From NCBI GenBank assembly GCA_973895155.1, contig OZ316897.1:9610001-9674000 (forward strand): a stretch of DNA of 64,000 nucleotides. Direction: 5' to 3'. Shown piece by piece: positions 11,673-23,790 of the stretch. The notes beneath the pieces were generated by a model. It had not been told where the DNA came from and ran no database searches. It saw nothing but the letters and a program-made list of their open reading frames with translations. The position numbers were made by a program, and so were the translations under genes. The stretch's first letter is position 1. Each line of letters opens with the position of its first letter. Source of the stretch: Marsupella aquatica (lineage: Eukaryota > Marchantiophyta).

Positions 11673-13013
11673 ATGACGATTACTATTACCGACGTCGTAG
11701 CTCGGTCAATCTATGACAGTAGAGGGAACCCCACAGTGGAAGCGGATGTGCATCTCTCAGACGGGAGCTTCCACCGTGCGGCAGTGCCCAGCGGGGCATC
11801 AACAGGAATCTACGAGGCCTTAGAGTTGCGAGATGGAGGCAAGGATTACATGGGCAAGGGAGTTACGAAAGCTGTGAGCAACATCCAGACCATCATCAAG
11901 CCTGCTCTTATCGGCAAGGACCCGACTAAACAGACCGCCATCGACAATCTCATGGTCCAGCAGCTGGATGGTACTCAGAATGAGTGGGGCTGGTGCAAGC
12001 AGAAGCTCGGAGCCAACGCCATCCTTGCTGTGTCCCTAGCTGTTGCTCGAGCTGGAGCTGCAGTACTGAAGCTGCCGCTGTACCAGCACATTGCCAACCT
12101 AGCTGGAAACAAGGAGCTCATCTTGCCGGTGCCAGCCTTGAATGTCATCAACGGTGGTTCCCACGCTGGCAACAAACTGGCAATGCAGGAATTCATGATC
12201 CTCCCCACCGGAGCTTCGTCTTTCAAGGAAGCCATGAAAATGGGCAGCGAGGTGTACCACAACCTGAAGTCTGTCATCAAGAAGAAGTATGGGCAGGATG
12301 CGACCAATGTGGGAGACGAGGGTGGGTTTGCCCCCAACATTCAGGAGAACAAGGAAGGATTGGAGCTCCTGAAGGTGGCCATTGAGAAGTCAGGGTACAC
12401 TGGCAAGGTGGTGATTGGCATGGATGTGGCTGCATCCGAGTTCTATAACTTGAAAGACAAGAAGTATGATCTGAATTTCAAGGAGGACAACAACGATGGC
12501 AGTCAGAAGGTTTCCGGAGACGAGCTCATCAAATTGTACGAGTCTTTCGTTGCAGAGTATCCAATTGCGTCAATTGAGGATCCGTTTGATCAGGATGACT
12601 GGGAGCACTATTCCAAATTTACTAAGACTCTAGGTGAGAAGGTCCAGATTGTGGGAGACGACTTGTTGGTGACAAATCCCAAGAGAGTGCAGTTCGCTAT
12701 CAACGACAAGGCTTGTAATGCCCTGTTGCTGAAAGTGAATCAAATTGGTTCTCTCACTGAGAGTATAGAAGCTGTGACCATGTCAAAGAGAGCTGGATGG
12801 GGGGTTATGACAAGCCATCGGAGTGGTGAGACCGAGGATACCTTCATTGCAGATCTCGCAGTGGGTCTCTCCACAGGTCAAATCAAGACTGGTGCTCCTT
12901 GCCGATCAGAGAGGTTGGCAAAGTACAACCAGCTGCTCCGGATAGAGGAAGAGCTCGGTGCCAAGGCTGTCTATGCTGGCGCCAAATTTAGGAAGCCAGT
13001 TGAGCCATACTGA
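11673..13013 (+). CDS. ENO: Enolase (2-phosphoglycerate dehydratase), intronless, 446 aa
   Basis: Catalyses 2-phosphoglycerate to phosphoenolpyruvate plus water in glycolysis and the reverse in gluconeogenesis; Mg-dependent, usually a cytosolic dimer. The ATG at 11673 gives the family N-terminus [20 protein letters not shown]. Key residues are present: His164 and Glu173 ([18 protein letters not shown]), Glu216 (VGDEGGFAP), the Mg-binding Asp in GMDVAASEF, Glu in [10 protein letters not shown], Asp in VGDDLLVTN, catalytic Lys354 in the enolase signature [14 protein letters not shown], the Ser-His-Arg-Ser loop [11 protein letters not shown], and the active-site Lys in [17 protein letters not shown]. 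The EWGWCKQ insertion is typical of plant enolases. Full length, no internal stop, a TATA box upstream. The oddity is that the whole coding region is one exon, whereas plant enolase genes are usually split into many exons. A lineage-specific intron loss or an old retrocopy that gained a promoter are the simple explanations. Confidence 0.97.
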   Translation: MTITITDVVARSIYDSRGNPTVEADVHLSDGSFHRAAVPSGASTGIYEALELRDGGKDYMGKGVTKAVSNIQTIIKPALIGKDPTKQTAIDNLMVQQLDGTQNEWGWCKQKLGANAILAVSLAVARAGAAVLKLPLYQHIANLAGNKELILPVPALNVINGGSHAGNKLAMQEFMILPTGASSFKEAMKMGSEVYHNLKSVIKKKYGQDATNVGDEGGFAPNIQENKEGLELLKVAIEKSGYTGKVVIGMDVAASEFYNLKDKKYDLNFKEDNNDGSQKVSGDELIKLYESFVAEYPIASIEDPFDQDDWEHYSKFTKTLGEKVQIVGDDLLVTNPKRVQFAINDKACNALLLKVNQIGSLTESIEAVTMSKRAGWGVMTSHRSGETEDTFIADLAVGLSTGQIKTGAPCRSERLAKYNQLLRIEEELGAKAVYAGAKFRKPVEPY

Positions 13014-14120
13014 GGCAAAATACTGGTAGGTAAGCCAACTTCAAATAGTGCAATCAATAAAAACTACATGAAGCGAAGGTTACTACATTGATAATAGTCA
13101 ATGAGACACACAAATAGGTATAGTAGTGTTTCTAATGTTGTGGCCACTGAGGAACTGTTTTGATGAAATACACTGTCATTTGCCATTTTGCAAGTCATCA
13201 AAATGTCCTGCAGCTCCCTGGAGACTACAGTGTGGATGCTGTGGAGTGAGTGCTTCTCCTTTGAATAGGTGATGTACTATTAGTCTTATCCTACATAGCA
13301 CAGCGTATCAGTCTACAAGTTGTTCCGCTAGTCCACCTTCGAACATCAAGGGACTCAGTTTGAGCAATCGATCTTGAAATCAACCAAGTACAGAGACGAT
13401 GATTCGAATCGAGTCGAATGATATTGATCACCCCACCTTCAGCTGATATGCACAAGACCCAGAATTGCAATGCCTCAAGCATTAGTGCAAAAGCTTCAGT
13501 CGCCAATGTGTCGAATTGAGAACACACTGGGCTTGCTCTCAAGATGGGTTAGTCCTAAGTAACTGCATGCACAAGACCCATCCCGTCATATTCTCAAGCT
13601 CTTCTGCAAAACCAGCAACCATTCAAAAATCAATAGGGGGGATTCTTATGAAGATGGGTGAATTCCAGATTCTAGTCGTGCAGGAGACACCAAACTCATT
13701 GGACGCAGTCACGCCCAAGCCCTGGTCAACATTTCTTTTCCTCATGGTTTGGAAAGGGGCCCTTCGTGATGGGTTGCTCTGCTCAGCTGGTAGCTTTTTA
13801 GGTCCCTGGGCTGTTCCCTCTCTGGTCGAAGCATCAATAATCTACTCTACCTCTGCCAGTGCCAGATGATATCTGGATGTACTCTAAAAAAACAAGAAAG
13901 AAATTCTTAGAATATCAAGTAGTCCTACAAACTTGGCCAGCACCTGGTTTAGGATAAGGGGCTCGTGTAGCTATCGAGGACTTTGAGTGCTGGCTGTGAT
14001 AGCTTCTTGGGTCTCTGGGCTGTTCATCTATCCGGTTGAGCACCAAAGATCTACTCTTCTAAGGCCAATGCCAGATGCTCGTCTAAATGTGCTTTAAGAA
14101 AAATAGAAACAAATTTGTTC
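13014..14120. other. Intergenic region with a diverged duplication
   Basis: This includes the enolase 3' UTR. About 115-125 bases at 13785-13905 and 13990-14110 are related: both carry a GGTCCCTGGGCTGTTC or GGTCTCTGGGCTGTTC core, then GATCTACTCT or AATCTACTCT, then TGCCAGATG about 25 bases later. No gene was recognised. Confidence 0.45.
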
Positions 14121-14129
14121 CTCACTAAC

Positions 14130-14625
14130 GGATCTAACTGCTCGCTAAAAATATACCTTGGGTAGGAAGAGAGATTGTTACCCTTCCCGAGGCATGGATC
14201 CATGAGCTCGCCACTTATTCATAGGCAAGCCAATGGGCATTCGCCACAGTGGCTACTTGCACCTCCACATCCACCGTTAAGTATCTAAATATGCACTCCA
14301 CGTTCATACTCGGACGTCCGTAATTGATGCCGAAAATTTCTCCTCTCAGTGTCTTACAGAAGATGAATTTCCCGGCCTGTATTTTATGAATCCCCGCTGC
14401 TTGCAAACTGATCGAATCCAAGTTTGACGACCAAACTCTATGTTTGGCATTGCTCAGAGAGTGACTGAGACTGAGCTTCAGCGGTGCTGCAGGTTTAAAT
14501 CCCAGTTGAAGAAGACGTTGGTGCAAATGCTGTGCTTGGCAGAGTAAGGAAATGATAGAGGACCAAAACATGCACCCCTTTCACGTTTTGTCAGCCATGG
14601 AATTGGAAGTGTAAGGGTAAGACCT
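14130..14625 (-). mobile_element. Copy A of a non-coding dispersed element, inverted relative to copy B
   Basis: Read in reverse, about 430 bases match both outer parts of the sequence at 33285-34545. Shared landmarks, written on the plus strand of copy A, include the complement of GCATTTGCACCAACGTCTTC, TTTAAATCCCAGTTGAAGAA, GCATTGCTCAGAGAGTGAC, ATGAATCCCCGCTGCTTGCA, GAATTTCCCGGCCTGTATTT, CATACTCGGACGTCCGTAAT, CATGGATCCATGAGCTC and ACCTTGGGTAGGAAGAGAG. The end near 14540-14620 also resembles 7340-7412 (complement of ATGTCTGACAAAGCG). No open frame with a known domain; likely a non-autonomous transposon or retrotransposon fragment. Confidence 0.65.
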
Positions 14626-15772
14626 TGCTAGGAGGGTGTTCTTCTCAAGATCTCAACAAAAATCAAGAAATATTGCCCGAATTAAGTAAAGTCCGCAGTG
14701 GTAAGATCCAAGGACTGGGTCAGGTTCTATATCCCAGAGTATGATTATCACAAATTAGACAACCCCAATTGAGGATATATATAAGGAGAATACAGGCCAG
14801 GACTGCAAAAAATAGAGCTTGAGGGAGGGTGAAGGTTTTAGTGCAAAGGAGAAGGAGAGAGGGAGGACAATTCCTTCAGTCATTTTGTGCCAACTCTTTG
14901 GTGAGAGACCTGGTTTAGAAGAATTCTACACAGAAAGTGCGATACATTGAATTTAAAGCTCTCATAGACCACAACATTTGACAAAATACTAGGAAGGGCT
15001 GTTCTGACATTGACTATTTTGAAACATTATTAGGCTCAAATGAGATCCCAAAATGCTGTGTATGAAAGTAAAGTTGTTTTGCTATGGATGCATGTCATTC
15101 CAGTTAAAGTGCCTGTTTCCATAGATAGTATACAGGCTTAGAATCCTACCCCAGAGTCAGTACTAGAGTTTGAATTTATGTACTTAACATGATGAGAACA
15201 AAGGGCCAAATGTGTAAGAGCATCTGGAAATAGTTTCAATTTTAGTTATGTAGTAGAAGCCCCCAGCGCAAGTCCCTTGAAAGAATAGAAAGGAAATGAT
15301 CAAAGTAAGTAAAGGAAAGAACAACCAATTATACAAGCACCAAACCATTGATGCCAAATCCAATAGATTTATGATTGTTGAGAGGCATGGACCCTTACTC
15401 TAAGAGATAACTAAGGGACAATTATTTCAACTCTCCCAAATGTAGAAAAACTGTCCAGCTTTGTTCAAGGGCCAACCAGATGGGGAATGAAACCAACAGA
15501 GTGAACAAACTAACACTCGCCCACCAGAAGCAAAAAGTAGGAGGTAGGATAGGAAGAACCTTCAATAGGATGGGTCCAAAAACAATCTTTCAATTGAAAC
15601 CGCACTTTATGTCAATGTTCTTAGATGAGGGCCCCCTTCTCTTCCCCCCCCCCCCACCCCTGCTGGCCCTTGCATATGGGGCCACTTTACATGATCTTAG
15701 GCCCATTCCCTAAAATTCCTCCAACTTCTCCCATTTGGCTACCAACCACAAGTTTACCATCCGAGGCTTCGG

Positions 15773-15892
15773 CCCAATGAACCTATTGAATGTTAATAAC
15801 CCCAAGAGCAAATTGACAAACATTCAATAGGCCCAATGAACCTATTGAATGTTAATAACCAAGAGCAAATTGACAAACACTCAATAGGCCAA
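15773..15892. repeat. Two tandem copies of a unit of about 60 bp
   Basis: The unit begins GCCCAATGAACCTATTGAAT and ends AGCAAATTGACAAACAYTCA ATAG; two copies differ by a short CCCC indel and one base. Inside each unit CCTATTGAATG and CATTCAATAGG form a short inverted repeat. Confidence 0.85.
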
Positions 15893-16029
15893 GGTTAGGG
15901 AAATCTCAAAGGTAAATATTTATCAGGTTCTATAAAACCAACTCTCCCCATTTTCTTAGACTAGTTGAAATTTCACTACAATAATCCCCTAGAGACAAGG
16001 CTTTCTGGCTAACCTTTCACCCTTCAGTA

Positions 16030-16262
16030 GCCACTCGTCCTTGTGCTCGTGCCTTGAAGTTGGTAGTGGGTCATTTGAAGAAACCCAGAACACAATCAGC
16101 CTACATAATAAGTCACTAGTCCTTGTGCCCGTTCTTTGAACTAAGTAGTGGGTCATTTGAAGAAAACCAGAAAACAATCGGCCTTCATTAGTCACCACTG
16201 TAGCCCCGGGCACAAGGACTAAAGAGAAGAGAAGAGAAGAGAAGAGAAGAGAAGAGAAGGCA
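16030..16262. repeat. Imperfect direct duplication followed by a GAAGA microsatellite
   Basis: A segment of about 65 bases with GTAGTGGGTCATTTGAAGAA occurs twice (about 16055 and 16143). The run of GAAGA units at 16221-16260 lies only some 25 bases before the VPS22 start codon, so it probably falls in its leader. Confidence 0.8.
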
Positions 16263-16285
16263 AGGCAGTAAGATCGATTCACGCA

Positions 16286-18956
16286 ATGAGGAGGAGGCCT
16301 GGCATCGCCGGGTTGCAGACGGCTGCAGCATCTCGAGTTTGTTCCTTAATCTACTCACATTCACATTGACATGCTGAATGGGAAATGACGAAATTGATGA
16401 TCACTCGAATTGAATTCAATCGGATGGACTTTGCTGTAGTTGGAATGGATCGCAATTGTCCTACTTTCTAGAGAAGTAAGCTTTTACAGAAGAGACACAG
16501 GTTCCTGAGATTGAATCGAATCTTTCCAATCTCAGGATTGGTCTCGGATGGCAGATGTAGAGTGGGATGCGGAGAGAAAATGAATGACTAAATAAATGGA
16601 TGCAAGTGATGGTCATCCGCAATCACGGAGATGGAGGTTATAATTGTTTTAGGACAACCGAAAATAGGCAGCCGTAAAACATCTAGGTCTGAGTTTGTTG
16701 AATTGGGACGGCTTCTGTTGCGCAGAATCAGTACAAGTCCCTTGGAGAAGATGTCGCGAAGGCACGCACGGATCTCATGCAGCAGCAGCTCGCTGTGTTC
16801 AGAACTCAGCTTGAAGAGTTTGCCCGCAAGCATAAGGTTTCTCGTCTCTGACTCTCTGTTTGTCATTCTCTCTATTCTGTTTTGCTTCTCTCCCACTCCT
16901 CTCTTTGTATCTTTGCATTAACAAACATATTTCTTCCTATGTCCGGTCGGGCGCTCTCTGTGATCTACACAGTTCTCCCCAGTCAATATGTTCCATCTCA
17001 TATAGAAATTTGGCTCGACGAACCTTCATTTTCTTCTGATGGCCCGAATCTTTTGGAAATGTGGGCCTTGAATATTCACCATTTGGTGTTCCCGTCCTGA
17101 GGTCCTGAGGACGTTGATTGGGCCCTCCCAAATATGATGTAGGTAAACACAGATCTGACGGTTCTTCTGGTCGTGTGACAGAATGACATCAAAAAGAGTC
17201 CTGCATTCAGGGCACAATTTCACATGATGTGCTCAAAAATTGGAGTCGATCCCCTCGCTTCTAGGAAAGGGTTTTGGGCTGAGCTGCTTGGGATTGGTGA
17301 CTTCTACTATGAGCTAGGTCCGTGTTTACTCTGGATGCCGTTGTTATCACCCACCTGCCAAGTCCGTTTCTTATCTGACTTTGTCTACGTGCAACAGAGT
17401 CGGCAATCCTTGTCACTCAACAGCGTCTCTCATGGCACTGCAAGGCAGCGGTCATGGTTCAAAAGATGACTGTCTAATCGTATCTCCGGTTCCGCGATTA
17501 GCTATGGGATCTTCTGTTGAGTTGCATTGATCTTGAGTAGTTTCACAGCATAATATTTCTCTTCTTTTGTCAATATCTATTCACTAATGCAAAAACACAA
17601 GAGTCTCGTCGGTTGCAGAAGCATTCATGTGCAGATGCATGCCAGTTGGGTTCTCGAAAGTAGCACATTATGATGTTTGTTGATATTGAAATCAGGTCTT
17701 TTGAAAAAGAGTCTGACTGTAACGAGCAGGTGTTCAAATTGTGGACGTCTGTCTTGCCAGCCGACAATATAATGGAGGTCTCATTGATCTCGAAGAGCTT
17801 CGAACTCTTCTTGCAAAGCGCCGCAGAGCTTCTCAAGAGCCTATCACAGATGATGATTGTTTGCGGGCCATAAGCAAGTTGAAGGTCGTCAATACTTTCT
17901 TCTCATGGGTTTTGGTGTATTTTGCCAAAATAGCGCTAAAGTTTCATGGGTTTTGACTGGAGTTACCTGTTATACTTGTGATGGTTATTGAGATCTACCA
18001 TTGATTGCAGGCACTGGGTAGTGGCTTTGAGGTCATTTCTGTGGGAAATAGGAAGCTTATTCGGTCAGTTCCAACAGAACTCAACAAAGACCATAACCAA
18101 ATTCTTGAACTCGCTCAGGTTTGTTCTTCTGAAGCTGTATCTTACTCTGCAAGCTTTCTCCACTTTAGTTACAATGAACCCACTTACAACCGTCCGAGAT
18201 ATAGTTGCGTGGGATGTAAAAGTTATAGAAAGTGTAATTACATTCGTTGTTTTCTCCTCATCTGACGGAGTTGATTACGTTTGAAAGCCTGAATCAATAG
18301 GCTCTGAGTCACAGTAACAAAATGCTCTTATACTCATGAAGTGCCTTTCTCTCTCAGGCCCATGGGTATGTCACTGCAGAAGACGTCGAACAAAGCCTCT
18401 CTTGGACGACAGGAAGAGTCATCGACGCACTTGAAGCCCTACTTAAGGTAACAGTGTCGAGGCTTGTCATTTGGATTTCTGTTCTCGCTTTAAATGTTGG
18501 GAATTTCAAGTGCTCTGTGTGTTGCCTTTGAATGACCCAAAGAAGCGATTGGGCATACTTCCATATTTAAACACTTGCATGTCTAGAATCCTCTGCATAG
18601 AGAAGAGCCTCGGCAGGTGCACAAAATATGGGTACCTTTCCTATGGCCACTTTCATTTCTGGATCCGATAATATGGATACAGTATTAGAAGGTTCCAATG
18701 CGCTTTGAACGTTGTAGGTTCCGGAGATACTATTCCTTACTTTTGCAAAGGAGGTAGTTTCCATTAATTTGAAACTAAGGGAGCCCGACAGGCGTTTGTT
18801 TGGTGCTGTTTGGTATTAATACTCTCGTGTCTTCTGCAGGAAGGTCTGGCGATGATTGATGATGGGCATCCCAGTGGAAGGCGGCATTACTGGTTCCCTT
18901 GTGTAGGTAGCACCGAAGATGTTGATTTAGACGAGTCTCTGTCACAGGCCTCGTGA
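16286..18956 (+). CDS. VPS22: ESCRT-II subunit VPS22 (SNF8/EAP30), seven exons, 255 aa
   Basis: Subunit of ESCRT-II, which bridges ESCRT-I and ESCRT-III during sorting of ubiquitinated cargo into multivesicular bodies. Exons: 16286-16336, 16726-16836, 17182-17317, 17730-17884, 18011-18118, 18358-18447, 18840-18956; GT-AG throughout with matching phases. The N-terminus [17 protein letters not shown] is the family hallmark. It is followed by a coiled segment ([20 protein letters not shown]), then [40 protein letters not shown], a [13 protein letters not shown] segment, and the two C-terminal winged helices with [34 protein letters not shown] and [16 protein letters not shown]. The length is normal for plant VPS22 (about 250 aa). 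Only the short tail after HYWFPC is lineage-specific. No defect seen. Confidence 0.96.
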
Positions 18957-20218
18957 TATAGGTTTTCCTCCTAGCCGTGCTGAGTGTACAGATATTTTTT
19001 TGAATTAGTTATGCAGGAGTGAGCTGGCAGTCATGATTTAAGATTGGAGTTCCACGTGTGTGCACAATTATATTCCAGTCTGCCTCACAGATTAGGATCA
19101 CCAGTGTACATAATCAAAAAGTTGATGGAGACTTGCTAAAACGAGAATGATGAAGTTGAGCCTCTAGTTCGGTCGATGAAGAATGGATGAAAGTGGATGA
19201 AGAATGCCTTTTGTCCATGAGAGCAGTTTTGAGCTTTCTGGTTAAGTTCATCCCACCACTATGTGCATCGTCTCTGCCTAATCTGTGCTGGATTATCTAC
19301 CTGTAGTGTATGTTAGCCAGAAAGTCTCGTCTCCATTGGGGATTATTGTAGTGAAATTTCAAGCTTCAAGAAATCCTGATTGGGGTAAGGGGCAAAAAGT
19401 ATGAGACGGTACGTCGACTGAAGGAAAGTACTGGTGGAGGAAACAAGTTGAAGATAACAATAATGACGGTATCATGTAAGCTTTCACTCTCTACTGAGAG
19501 CTTAAATCAATTTCTACTCCAGCATTGTCCCCTTGTTCTACCGAGTTCGCAACAGGGAAAGGAAGGGCCACCAGCAATATTATGCTTGCTGCATTTACAC
19601 AGAAAATGATGTTCATCATCCGCCATACCCAGATTGCAATGTTGATATAGTCTCCACTCCTGAGCAGCGAAACCCACCCCCCGGGGGCAGTTCAATAATA
19701 GTAGCAGCACGAATAAATCTTTATAATTCCGAGTATAGTAGAAAATTTGAGTTTCCAAGTGAGTATCATCAGCAGGGCATTTACTTGGAAACTCAAAAAT
19801 CGTTTTCATATGGCCTTCGGACCGGTAACTCACGGACTTAGCTCTATCCTTCAGTTTATCTTGAGCCGTCTCAAATCAACCGTCCCAAGGATCAACATAA
19901 TTCTACGGGTATACCCTGGAGCAGATTCGGTATTTACATCCTCTTGAATCCATCGTAAGGCCGTCACATCCAGCAGATCGCAAGGCAGTAAATCACACCT
20001 TCAAATGTAGCAAAACGAGCATGTGCAATAATATACCTGGTCCGAGACGATCTGCCGGTCATAAAGTGTTTTATTTGTACAGACATTTCCGTAACATAGT
20101 CGACTCTGGAAGCCTCTAGCGTTGTCTAGTTGAGGCTCGCAACGAGTGTATACGTGGCTGGTTGAACTAACGAAACAGTAGAAAAAACTATACTGAAGCA
20201 GTTCTGGCCTTGTGTGCT
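18957..20218. other. Intergenic region between convergent genes
   Basis: This lies between the 3' ends of VPS22 (+) and LHCB7 (-) and should hold both 3' UTRs. Around 19740-19800 the sequence GAAAATTTGAGTTTCCAAGT partly pairs with ACTTGGAAACTCAAAAATCG about 30 bases on, an imperfect hairpin. No gene was recognised. Confidence 0.4.
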
Positions 20219-22654
20219 TCATGATTGACTCGTCAAAGCAAATACATTTTGGTGAGCAGGATCGCTCACAAAGTCAACAAGATTTTCTACAGGGCCCTTT
20301 CCCGTTACAGCAGCTTGAGCAAAAAAGCCAAGCCATGCTACCATCGCCAACCGGCCATTCTTTATCTCTTTAACCTTAAGATCTTCTAGAGCAGCTGCGT
20401 CTTTGGACAACCCAAGCGGGTCAAATAATACTCCACCTGGATAGTTGATATCTCCAGGTAAGTAAATCCCAAGAGGTTCCAGTGCTTCAATTCCACAGTA
20501 TCTTGCATATTCAGGTCCAACCTAAACATATGCCCAGAAACTGATTAGTACTCAGGCACGGCACATAGTTTCTGTTCACCACACAAGTTCCAGGTACACA
20601 CACTGTCTAAAATACATCCATCCAAGGAATTTCAGAAACCATGAAGGTCCTTCAAAGAGAGGAAAATACCATCAGCAGAACCTGGCAGAAAGCAATGACA
20701 AACACTCCTTGAGCCCCAGCAACATGGAGTCCCGGGATCCCAAAATAATCAAGCGTCTCACCCTGCCCATCAAATCAATTCTCAAAGGTTAGTTCATAGA
20801 CATTATGCTTTGTCAAGCCAAGTCCTTCTATTCATGTTGAGTCAACTTATTTTCCCCTTGTCTTCCATTTGTCATGTTAGGCTGAATAGCCTCTGCAAAC
20901 AGAGATTTACCAAGCCTCAAACCATGGGTAGAAATATCGATGAGAAAATATGATTCATCGTCACTATTCACCGAAGGTGCGCCCTGGACCGCTCCAGCTT
21001 TCCCACACTAGCATACCCTTCCAAATTAGAAATACAGACGGATGAATAAAGGTCTGTATCAACTTCCCATTGATTCATGGTAAACATGTAACGATTGTAA
21101 GATAGCTACTTACACAGCTTAAAAATACACACCCTTTTTTTCTTATTTACCGATAGAGTTGAAGACACTTGTGATAAAATAGAAATCTGTTTGGTGACTA
21201 CTTTCTTTTGTTGCATAAGACATGATAATCACATAGATCACACATCACTACACAGGGTGACAAAGCAAACTAAAGACAGCATCCTCACCCCACCCTTCCC
21301 CCAAAGATAAGCACTCTAGTCTTACAAGCATTGTAGCCCATCAGAAGCTTGCCTGCAACTTTGCGTATCCAACCCGCCACCAAACTGGTTCACCGAAATC
21401 TAAACCACCATAAAGAGTTAGCAACTCTGGCACCACTGCCCCAAGAGCTCCCAACATTGCCCATCGTGCATGGAGCACCTCGAAGCTGCTTCACATGACA
21501 TACAATGAAAATAGACGATAACTATGCGGATCGCTACCAGGTCATTAGACGTTTTTCTTTGCGTCAGCTAAAATCCAAGCCGCAGTGATGAAGCCAACAC
21601 AGTACCGCTACAATAGACATTTGCGATTTGTTCTTTACCGTGTGACCAAAAAATCTTTCTATAACAAAGACACACGCACAAAAGGCGGCAGACCTACTTG
21701 AAGTACTTTGCTAAATCGGCAGGGTCCCTTGCAAGTCCCAAAATATCATATCCATAGTCACCCGGAGCATCACCACCTAAGTACTGGGGATAGCCAAACG
21801 GAATGGGCCCCAAGTATTTGGGTCGAGCTTCTCCATACCATAAACTGGTGGACAATGAACAGTTGGTCAGTAGACTTCATTAAACTCAGAACGGAAAATG
21901 ATGATTGCACAAATTTCGTCTGCAGGGCATGGATGAAACATTGCTGCTGAAACAGATAAAGGAAAAAAGCGACAATGTCTACTCTCGTCTGAAAGGTCAC
22001 ATGCCTCTCTTCCTTCGCCTTGTCTCTGGCAGCTTGGGTACTCAGAGCATCACGCTGTGCTGTGACCCTTGCTTGCTTTGCTCGCTCTTGCAAAGTCTCT
22101 CCCAGAGAGCTATTGGCCAGAGCCTTGACCACCGTGAATGGAAAAGCCGAGAAAACCACCACACCTACTAGCTGCCAAGTTACACAGCATACTTCAACAA
22201 TGTATCAACTGCCCTTCTCTTTCCCTGATACATAAGAGACTCTTAATCACTACAATCAGCCCAAGAGATTTGCAATCTTGAGCTCTTATACGGACACCAC
22301 GAACGGCGAATCTCGTTCGGAAACATAAAGAAGGGATTAACAAGACCCATAACCACGAATCTTCTAAATTTTTTGCAGCTTCAGCTTTTGTGCCGAAAAT
22401 ACACCACATGCCTCAGCTGTGCCCTTGATTTTCCATCATATGTTATCAGAACTATACGTAGTGCACAATTCCCACCATCAGACCCGTGACAAAACTGACA
22501 TTCGATAGAAACAACATACCTCTTGCCAAGAAGCTGTGACGCAGGTTGCAGTCCTCCTCATGCACCTCTCCGAAGTGAATCGATTCACTCTTTCCCAATT
22601 CATCGGATCGCCCTTAAGAGAGTTCTGCAGAGACGCAGCAAAGCTTACATTCAT
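20219..22654 (-). CDS. LHCB7: Chloroplast antenna protein LHCB7-like, six exons, 325 aa
   Basis: Thylakoid chlorophyll a/b-binding protein of the rare LHCB7 type, thought to serve photosystem II. Exons on the minus strand: 22654-22520, 22171-22005, 21844-21698, 21485-21353, 20762-20670, 20521-20219. Exon 1 encodes a transit-peptide-like sequence ([15 protein letters not shown]..., rich in Ser, Thr and Arg) ending TASWQE; an in-frame stop lies just upstream of its ATG. Exon 2 has an extra hydrophobic N-terminal helix ([19 protein letters not shown]). Then come [19 protein letters not shown], the first LHC helix [70 protein letters not shown] and the third helix [20 protein letters not shown] with its Glu/Asn/Arg chlorophyll-ligand motif. 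Introns 2 and 4 appear to use GC donors (AG/GCATGT and CAG/GCAAGC), which are forced by frame and family alignment. The family match is strong; the GC introns need cDNA support. Confidence 0.92.
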
Positions 22655-23520
22655 CAAGAAGATAACCGTTTAATGGTCAATTTGCACAATCTTTCATGCA
22701 GGACAGAGTTTGATTAGAGATTCTAGAAACCTTCAATGACATTCAGAGCATGCTGCTTGACTGATTTCGGCGTCTAACTCTATAATTTCTTTGTCCCAAT
22801 GCCCCTACTGCACCCCCCATTGCGTGCTGGCGAAAATTAATCTTTTTCTTACAGTTCATGAAAGTAACTAGAGTAAAATAATAGCTTGGATTCATCTCAG
22901 TGACAAAGAATATATACGTATGGCCCGTGATCCTGCTCCAGTGTACTCGGTTCAGAACTCTGCTGGAGCTGGATCCATCCATTCTCTAACTGCAGGGCTA
23001 GAACAGTACTTGCTCATGCTTTTCCGAGCTAAAATTTCAGTGAGGTGAGATTCCCCTCCTCCGCCCTCTAGTTATTCCCCTATTGGCAATATTGGAACCA
23101 AACTCATCAGGTCTATTAGCGGTGCAAGGTTGCATTCTCACATGCAAAGAAGGAAGCAGCCTTGTAGCAGCAGACATAGTTGGGGCCGTAAAGCCGAACG
23201 CCGAGAGAACCATAGTCTTCAAAATTGGCTGACTGACAGGAAGCAAGCTCCTTACAATTCTCCCAATTACCGCCACTCTACGCTGGCTGCATGTCCAGAA
23301 TTTCCTCCAGCTTCTCTTCCAGCTCTTCAAGTAGGATTTCCTCGACAGCTGATGGGATTCAGTGATCTGTTCTAGCTGCTCCTCCTCCTTCTCATCAGCA
23401 TCCTGCACAGACCCATGTCGAGGAAAGACACAGAGGGGCCATATCCACAGCAGATGAAGGTGTGGTGGCCATTTCCACTAAAGGGGACTGAAGAAGAGCT
23501 CTTCAAGGAAGCATGGAGCT
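22655..23520. other. Intergenic region upstream of LHCB7
   Basis: This is the presumed LHCB7 promoter side. Open frames at 23037-23632 have no recognisable domain. No clear light-response motif cluster was picked out by eye. Confidence 0.35.
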
Positions 23521-23524
23521 TGAC

Positions 23525-23790
23525 ATTTAGCGGGTTTACATATCTTACAGGGCGAAATTCGCGCCATTCTAGTGTAGTCACCCACTTTCCTTCCTTGACA
23601 CTGTAACATAGAGCCCGACATAGAGTAACCATGAAGCTTTACATGTCTGATGGGGGTATATTCGCGCCATTCTCGTGCTATCTTACTTACTTGACAATGT
23701 AATGCAGAGCTACCATGGGCTTTACCTGTCTAATAGGGGGGTTTGTACGCTATTCTAGTGTTGTCACGCTATATTACTTAAGAGTCTGTA
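23525..23790. repeat. Three diverged tandem units of about 100 bp
   Basis: The series GCGCCATTCTAGTGTAGTCA, GCGCCATTCTCGTGCTATCT and CGCTATTCTAGTGTTGTCAC marks three units. Each is preceded by a TACATATCTTACAGGGCG or CTTTACATGTCTGATGGGGG type lead, and each of the first two is followed by TTGACACTGTAACATAGAGC or TTGACAATGTAATGCAGAGC. Confidence 0.7.

Larger units (their letters stand above)
14626..16285. other. Intergenic region, no gene seen
   Basis: This contains poly-C at about 15644-15655, a local duplication at 15773-15892 and repeats at 16030-16258 (listed separately). The right end is the promoter region of VPS22. No protein domain was seen in any frame. Confidence 0.4.

Noticed and set aside
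11975-12385. Long frames overlapping enolase on both strands
   Set aside because: Shadows of the enolase coding sequence in other frames.
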